Source: Stictocephala bisonia
Lineage: Eukaryota > Arthropoda > Insecta > Hemiptera > Membracidae
Assembly: GCA_035578905.1 (NCBI GenBank)
Contig: JAQJVL010000001.1
Location: forward strand, 5,760,992-5,824,991
Direction: 5' to 3'
Length of the DNA stretch: 64,000 bases
The position numbers were made by a program, and so were the translations under genes. Of the stretch, positions 59,531-64,000 are shown in pieces. How positions within the stretch are numbered: position 1 is the stretch's first letter; every line of letters begins with the position of its first letter. The notes under the pieces are model-generated. The model was not told where the DNA came from and ran no database searches. It was given only the letters and a program-made list of their open reading frames with translations.

Positions 59531-61060
59531 TGGGTTCCAGATTTCTCCATCAAAACACAAGGAGTCTTTTGCCAAAAATAAATCAGATTGAAGTTTTAAT
59601 TGATCAATTTAATCCTGATATAATGTTGTTAACTGAGCATTGGTCAAATGATAACATTCTTGAATGTATTACATTCTATAATGGGCTGTACATATCGGCG
59701 CATTCCTTTTCTAGAACGAATAAAAAAGGTGATGGGGCAGCAGTATTTGTTAGAAATTCCATATCTTTTCATGTACTTAATATTTATAATTTCTGTGAAA
59801 AAGGTTTACTGGAAACAGCTGGTATTAAAATCAAAATTAATAAGGAAAATTATATAATTATATGTATCTATAGGCCTCCAAATTCAAGTGTAGACGTTTT
59901 CTTAAATAACCTCTCAAGATTGATAGATTCACTTAATGTAAACTTTAACTGTGTTCTGATGGGGGATTTTAATGTTGATATTTTGGTCCAATCGGATCAA
60001 AAACTTAAATTACTCAATTTCTTTAATGAGTTTAATTTTAAATATTTAATTAACCAACCAACTAGAATAACTCAGTTCTCACATTAAACTTTGGATAGTA
60101 TAATTGTTAATTAATTATGATTTGTATTTAAAACATGTTGTTTTAAATATTGTAGTTACAGGGCTATCTGATCATTTTGGTGTTTTACTTGACATTCCAG
60201 ATAAAGTAGAAACCTCTCCATATAAATGTAATAAATCTATAAAAAAGCGGTCTTTCAGTAAAGAAAATGTACGTACCTTAGTTTTTTTGCTATAAATGAA
60301 AACTGGGATGCTGTATATCTAAGTCGTGATGTTAAAGAACTATACTCTAGTTTTAGTGACGTTCTTAATTACTATCTTGATATATGTTGTCCATTACGAA
60401 ATAAAAATAATTCTAAGAAAGGAATTAATAGAACTCCTTGGATATAACTAGGGAAGTAACCGACTGCAAAACTACACTTATTTTTCTAGAATCACTTTGG
60501 GTCCAAAATCGCAATAACCTAAGATTAAAAGATTCTGTGGGAAAGCAAAAACTTAAGTATGAAAATCTTCTAAAAAGTGCACAAAATCTACACGAATAAA
60601 AAAGTTTTAAATTCACAAAACTTAATCGTGGACATTTTGATTATTATTAACAAAGATTTAGGTAGAAGCGCCAAAAGGAAAAGTAACATCACTCTAAAAA
60701 ACAATGATACCTTGATAAATGATGCAAAAATTACTTCGAATCAATTTAATCAATATCTTTGTGGTATTCCGGAGGATTTAGTTGGTAATTTCACTAATCT
60801 GACTTATTCTTTCAATGGCAAAACAGTTACTAGTAGCATGTATCTCCTCCCAGTTTCAGAAGGTGAGGTTATTTCAATTATTAAAAATTTAAAGAATAGT
60901 TTTTCAGTTGGTTTGGATGGAATAAGTACAAACTTGTTGAGGAATATTTCAAGTTGCTTAGCAAATCCATTGTCTTTCATACTAAATACCATGTTTGAAA
61001 CTGGTAATTTTCCAGAAAATCTTAAAACCTCAAAAATTGTGCTTATTTTAAAATGGACAT
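59531..61060 (+). pseudogene. Non-LTR retrotransposon ORF2: endonuclease and RT start
   Basis: Residues from HQNTRSLLPKINQIEVLIDQ onward form an APE-type endonuclease: LLTEHW (catalytic Glu), VFVRNS, CIYRPPNSS, LMGDFNVDI (metal-binding Asp/Asn), TRIT, TLDSII and, after two frame changes, TGLSDHFGVLLDI (the final Asp-His). 185 codons are uninterrupted from 59530 to 60087. After further stops, an open 169-codon frame from 60577 carries the linker and RT beginning: LPVSEGEVISIIKNLKNSFS, GLDGIS, LLRNIS, LNTMFETGNFPENLKTSKIV. It breaks off at about 61055 in the middle of RT block 2. The lack of ORF1, the frameshifts and the missing RT palm make it inactive. Confidence 0.88.
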
Positions 61061-61437
61061 ACAGTCTGTTAACAATTGCGTTCTGAACGTGCGCGTTAAA
61101 TTGCCTCTGGAGGCTTTATTGTAAGAGTTGCACCAAAACGAAAGACATTTCCTGATTCAGTGTAAAATTTTACCTCAGAATAGTGTGTCATACGTCAGGA
61201 TTTGCGTAGTTGAATTTTTCGCATAAACCTTCTAATCTTCCAATGATCTTGACCCACCATTTCTCAGTATGTCCATAATTTTTTTCACTGTCCATAAATT
61301 AAATGTTAAGTAGATTAATTTCTTGTATTTCAGCCTTTTCTGTAATTTTGTAATGACGAACTGGAGGATTAATTATATACCAACTTGTACACTACAATAT
61401 TTCCCAGTAATAAATAGTATTATTGAGTATTATTATT
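61061..61437. other. Segment between LINE relic and resumed minisatellite
   Basis: No coding similarity. It ends in TATTGAGTATTATTATTATT just before the minisatellite. A short ATT tail like this could be the 3' end of the retrotransposon, in which case the LINE lost its RT palm and thumb by internal deletion. Confidence 0.4.
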
Positions 61438-61600
61438 ATTGAGCTCTGTACGAGTATGGGAGAGCGAGTGGGTCAGTAGCTCTGTACGAGTATGGGAGAG
61501 TGAGTAGATCAATAGCTCTGTACGAGTATGGGAGAGCGAGTGGGTCAATAGCTTTGTACGTGTATAGGAGAGAGCGCGAATGGGTCAATATCCCCTTGTT
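61438..61600. repeat. Minisatellite, resumed CTCTGTACGAGTAT variant
   Basis: Four to five 36-bp units of the same subtype as at 59340-59525. Confidence 0.92.
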
Positions 61601-61940
61601 TTATTGTTGACACTGCATTATTTATTTATTTATTCTTACGTTATTTTAATTATTCTTTAGCAAACGTCTTCTATAAATATCGTAGAATATACAAGTTAAA
61701 TAGTGTAATTTGAATTACTAAGGCTCGATTTATATTGCCATTAATTTTCATTTAAAAAGACTTGATTTTTAATTTAATAGTCTTTTATAGTTAGATGTTT
61801 TGATGCCTGAGAGGACTATATTGTGCATCAGTCACTACTAAAGGTCCAACACATGTAACGCTACCACGTAGCACTCTGGTGTTACAACCATGACAGATGA
61901 TGGTTGGCACGGGGGGGGGGAGAAACGAGAAGGCTTCTTA
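61601..61940. other. AT-rich non-coding sequence
   Basis: Holds a TTTATTTATT run near 61620 and a G10 run near 61910. No gene. Confidence 0.35.
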
Positions 61941-61992
61941 TGACGTCATCAGTCAGCTGGCAGCTCGACCACCCAACCACAACTATATAAAA
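61941..61992 (+). promoter_or_regulatory. CRE palindrome plus TATA box, candidate promoter
   Basis: TGACGTCA (61941-61948) is a perfect CRE/ATF palindrome, and TATATAAAA (61984-61992) is a good TATA box 36 bp downstream, followed about 25 bp later by TCTCAATGC, which could hold a start. No ORF of substance follows. Such pairs can occur by chance in AT-rich DNA. Confidence 0.25.
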
Positions 61993-62179
61993 CCTTTCTC
62001 GTATGTCTCAATGCATTTGGTCAGGAAAAATATTTTTTCTTACCATCGGAAAAGGAAATATTTATTGCCACCATTTTTATTTTACCGACAGTTACATATT
62101 AACTAAGCTTCCTAAAATAACATTTGATATGGCTTTTAAACTTAACAGGTATAATTTATCATGATAAACGGTTTGCTTT

Positions 62180-62345
62180 TTATTACAATAAAAAAGCTTT
62201 TTTATTAAACTTTTATCGCCAGTTCACATGGGCTAACAGGCCTCAATTTTATTCAACTCTTGTAGTAACAACCTTTAGCCCAGTTAAGGATTCGAACCTT
62301 GGAGGTTGCTTTTTGTAGTCCAAACCCTTACCCACACCGACTTAC
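62180..62345 (-). mobile_element. tRNA-derived SINE, second family
   Basis: On minus, TGTGGGTAAGGGTTTGGACT resembles an A box, and 30-35 nt later GGTTCGAATCC is a perfect B box. The distance and order suit an RNA polymerase III type 2 promoter. The sequence between and after does not fold as a tRNA I can name. The body runs on to an A/T-rich end (TTTAATAAAAAAGC). Different head and body from the 39.9 kb family. Confidence 0.55.
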
Positions 62346-63124
62346 TATATCAATATTGATAAACAACAATATATTTAAAACTATGTTTTCTCTATAAAAC
62401 CTGTGTCTTTTTTTATGACGAGAAAGTTTCATAATTACAATCAATCCTTCATGTGTTATTCTACAGTTTGATCCTAAATTCAGTTTTTTGAAAGGGTATA
62501 AGAATACAGGTACATAGAACTTCAAAGTTAAAATATTTAGCTAAAACCTGTATATAAAGAACTCCTTAACCAGATTTAAAATATTTGTAAAAACTACCAC
62601 TGCTTTAATGTTTTTGTTTAGAAGACTATATTTATTTTACATAAATCAAAACTTAATATTGACAAATCGTTCAATAGTAATTAAGGTTCTATAAAATAAG
62701 AGATCTCTGCTTCTTATACCTTGATTCCAGACCCCAAATAGATTCTTCTTCAGGAGCCTATTGTCACCAACTAGCAGTTTATCATTCAATGACAAAGTTC
62801 TACCTTGAGAGTTAGCCGCGATAATATATTTGTAGTGTTCTTCACCACCGACACTTATAGGCTTCATGAATTGTGTTGAAGATCGATTCTATAATTGCTA
62901 TCCTGTGTTATACTGTCCTTCATGTCTTCAACGCTAAGTACCTCCTTGCACAGTTTTAATGGAGAGGATAAGTCCATAAGGAGACATAAACGGAGCTTGG
63001 AGGATGGAGGGATAAGGGAATACTATATTTAATGTAACAATGATGGGCATAATGAATGGGCGTGCACGTAGAGGACTAACAGTAAAAGTGGAGAGTTCAA
63101 ATACATTAAAGAAATAGGATGTCT
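62346..63124. other. Non-coding sequence
   Basis: Small minus frames (for example 62646-62867) were checked and not recognised. Confidence 0.35.
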
Positions 63125-63295
63125 TATTTTACCAGGTGGAGACCAATGGTTTAAGCGTGACTTCCGAACCATCACCAGTGACCGGGCAGGTGAGCTGTGT
63201 GTAAGGACGAGATCCCTCAACAGTCACCAATCCAAAGAACAGCCACGCTCGATGTTGCTTGACACTCTTAACCTGCGATAACGTCTAAGAAATTA
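63125..63295 (-). mobile_element. 5S-rRNA-derived SINE, copy 2
   Basis: On minus: GTTATCGCAGGTTAAGAGTG, TCAAGCAACATCGAGCGTGG, CTTTGGATTGGTGACTG, then a body CGTCCTTACACACAGCTCAC to GGTCTCCACCTGGTAAAATA. It aligns end to end with the copy at 42.6 kb (about 75% by eye), including the 3' GTAAAATAAG. The first ~30 nt of the 5S-like head are missing. Confidence 0.65.
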
Positions 63296-63340
63296 TAAAA
63301 TGGTACTGTATTATATATCGAGGAAGTGATCTGAGATTTT

Positions 63341-64000
63341 GTAGGTAGGCAACATAAATACAGTACTCATATTGAGTTCACTAGGGGCACTCCATTGTAT
63401 ATAATTTGAAGCACCGTGACACATTGTAGGTAGGCAACAAAAATACAGTACACATATTGAGTTCACTAGTGGCACTGTATTGCATATTATGGAAGCGTCG
63501 TGACACAATGTAGGTAGGCAACAAAAATACAGTACACATATTGAGTTCACTAGTAGCAGTCCATTGTATATCATTTGAGCACCGTTACACATTGTAGGTA
63601 GGCAACAAAAATACAGAACACATATTGAGTTCACTAGTGGCACTGTATTGCATATTATGGAAGCGTCGTGACACAATGTAGGTAGGCAACAAAAATACAG
63701 TACACATATTGAGTTCACTAGTAGCAGTCCATTGTATATCATTTGAGCACCGTTACACATTGTAGGTAGGCAACAAAAATACAGAACACATATTGAGTTC
63801 ACTAGTGGCACTGTATTGCATATTATGGAAGCGTCGTGACACAATGTAGGTAGGCAACAAAAATACAGTACACATATTGAGTTCACTAGTAGCAGTCCAT
63901 TGTATATCATTTGAGCACCGTTACACATTGTAGGTAGGCAACAAAAATACAGAACACATATTGAGTTCACTAGTGGCACTGTATTGCATATTATGGAAGC
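63341..64000. repeat. 84-bp array in 168-bp dimers, runs off the window
   Basis: GTAGGTAGGCAACA(A/T)AAATA starts at 63341, 63426, 63510, 63594 and 63678 (spacing 85, then 84). Two monomer types alternate: one with CACTGTATTGCATATTATGG, the other with CAGTCCATTGTATATCATTT, so the true period is 168 bp, and dimers are near-identical. Because 84 is divisible by three the minus strand stays open for 222 codons with a 28-residue period; not a gene. Confidence 0.95.

Noticed and set aside
62180..62345. Functional tRNA gene on the minus strand
   Set aside because: A B box is present, but no acceptor-stem pairing or anticodon arm can be drawn. SINE head is more likely.
63311..63979. 222-codon minus-strand ORF with 28-residue repeats
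   Set aside because: Generated by the 84-bp array. No start context or similarity, and it runs with the repeat period off the window.

Overview
The window looks like gene-poor, repeat-rich nuclear DNA of an insect or another arthropod. The evidence is strong AT richness, a block of (TTAGG)n (the ancestral arthropod telomere repeat), relics of non-LTR retrotransposons and FLYWCH/MULE and pogo-type DNA transposons, 5S-RNA- and tRNA-derived SINEs, and no bacterial gene organisation. I cannot name the species. I found no convincing exon of a conserved host gene, no functional rRNA or tRNA gene and no CRISPR array. Most long open frames come from tandem arrays whose unit length is a multiple of three.

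Layout. 0-6.5 kb: a decayed FLYWCH/MULE transposase, a 36-bp minisatellite with a head-to-head inversion, fragments of non-LTR reverse transcriptase and RNase H, and a 1,021-bp foldback element with a possible GCAC target duplication. 7-9.5 kb: a 68-bp array, then a (TTAGG)n block bracketed by inverted-repeat arms. 12-19.3 kb: minisatellite patches, a 102-bp array of about 26 units, and an apparently perfect 22-bp array of about 55 units. 22.5-23.3 kb: an 81-bp array. 24-31 kb: a LINE tail relic, minisatellite, SINE pieces, a hairpin MITE candidate. 30.6-33.7 kb: a 70-bp array with decayed edges. 35.4 kb: a lone GC-rich, CpG-rich island with splice-donor-like sites. 37-42 kb: a CTCGAGT-rich foldback, a tRNA-derived SINE, and a (CAGT)-based compound repeat. 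42.5-49.2 kb: a 5S-derived SINE, two members of an inverted-repeat family, several LINE relics and a second FLYWCH/MULE relic. 51-53 kb: minisatellite and two adjacent long hairpins. 54.4-57.1 kb: the best preserved element, a 2,743-bp pogo-like transposon with perfect 25-bp terminal repeats, TA flanks and a transposase carrying a C-terminal PHD-type finger. 59-61.6 kb: a LINE endonuclease/RT relic lying between two parts of a 36-bp minisatellite. 62-64 kb: a tRNA-derived SINE, a second 5S-derived SINE and an 84/168-bp array running off the window end.

Nothing here forms a pathway. The only genes with interpretable roles are transposition proteins (endonuclease, reverse transcriptase, RNase H, DDE and MULE transposases), and every copy seen is truncated, frameshifted or interrupted by stops. 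The most unusual structural features are the inverted-repeat-bracketed telomeric block, the 36-bp minisatellite family scattered over at least eight loci in both orientations, the homogeneous 22-bp array, the two 5S-derived SINE copies and the near-intact pogo-PHD element. Tandem arrays occupy roughly 12 kb, close to a fifth of the window.
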